Source: an uncultured Clostridiaceae bacterium (lineage in GTDB: Bacteria; Bacillota; Clostridia; TANB77; CAG-508). Taken from it: a stretch of DNA of 12,777 nt. Made by a program: the position numbers and the translations under genes. The notes under the pieces were generated by a model. It was not told where the DNA came from. It saw only the letters and a program-made list of their open reading frames with translations, and made no database searches. Numbering within the stretch: position 1 is the stretch's first letter; every line of letters begins with the position of its first letter. Below are positions 12,607 to 12,777 of the stretch, one piece after another. The stretch spans positions 1-12,777 of the forward strand of contig CATXTS010000049.1 in NCBI GenBank assembly GCA_958402495.1. Direction: 5' to 3'.

Positions 12607-12777
12607 GTTTGGTTGGATTAAGGAGATTGAAAGGTTATTGCTGTGTAAAAAAGTTAAATTAATGGACAGTTAGTACAAAGTCTATAAATGTACTAAAGTG
12701 ATGATTTTTTTGTAATTCAACTTATATGAGTTAAATAATCTGGGGGAAAATAAAAAGAAAAAATATAAAAAAGTAAA
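12607..12777 (+). other. 3' flank, no gene supported
   Basis: A perfect 8-bp inverted repeat, TTAGTACA (12670-12677) and TGTACTAA (12689-12696), is followed only 8 bases later by a run of seven T (12705-12711), so it is a poor terminator at best. The end of the window is a purine/A-rich stretch like those upstream of the prepilin promoters at 4861 and 11101; a further copy could follow outside the window, but that cannot be seen. Confidence 0.35.

Noticed and set aside
12670..12711. Terminator of the LRR gene
   Set aside because: The 8-bp inverted repeat is separated from the T run by eight bases and has an 11-base loop, so it is not a convincing intrinsic terminator.
1..12777. CRISPR array, tRNA, rRNA, insertion sequence or integrase
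   Set aside because: No regularly spaced repeats, cloverleaf with conserved TTCRA loop, ribosomal RNA cores or transposase/integrase frames were found on either strand.

Overview
The window is AT-rich (about one third G+C by eye). It reads like the chromosome of a low-GC Firmicute, most likely a gut-type member of the Clostridia. Supporting signs are strong AGGAGG-type ribosome sites, near-consensus sigma-A promoters, U-tailed hairpin terminators, and several short 'KG(V/I)TLIAL(V/I)ITIIVLI' prepilin-like N-termini of a kind common in such genomes. No species can be named from sequence alone. No tRNA, rRNA, CRISPR array, transposase or phage structural gene was found.

Layout. (1) 1-1229: the 3' part of a large surface-type gene with a formylglycine-generating-enzyme/C-type-lectin-like C-terminus, broken by two +1 frameshifts. 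Its last ~210 bases are richer in G+C and resemble the variable end of a diversity-generating retroelement (DGR) target. (2) 1429-1769: a prepilin-like gene stopped early by an in-frame TAA, with an in-frame remnant after it. (3) 1771-2240: a small unknown gene with a consensus promoter and an inverted repeat around its start codon. It is convergent with leuS across a bidirectional terminator. (4) 2253-4679 (minus): leuS, leucyl-tRNA synthetase. (5) 4912-6232: a prepilin-like protein with a LamG/concanavalin-like ectodomain. (6) 6269-7261: a two-gene operon, an SRPBCC protein and a RimJ/L-type GNAT acetyltransferase, joined by an ATGA overlap. (7) 7262-8206: a 310-base gap, then a charged cytoplasmic protein of unknown function. 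(8) 8210-11012: an operon of a DtxR/MntR-like regulator, cysteine desulfurase, IscU scaffold and RdgB/HAM1 nucleotide pyrophosphatase. (9) 11139-12606: a third prepilin-like protein, carrying eight BspA-like leucine-rich repeats.

Two themes stand out. First, three dispersed genes share one module: a promoter with a semi-palindromic spacer, an identical 16-nt 5' leader word, and a prepilin-like N-terminus lacking the usual Glu at +5. After the shared N-terminus each carries a different ectodomain, or in the decayed copy almost none. This looks like a co-regulated family of exported display proteins. Second, the DtxR-like regulator heading the iron-sulfur operon lacks most canonical metal ligands but has a C-terminal CX8CX2C cluster. 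Its promoter carries a perfect GTTAAC-N4-GTTAAC inverted repeat at the transcription start. A plausible but untested reading is a DtxR-fold iron-sulfur or thiol sensor that regulates its own isc operon.
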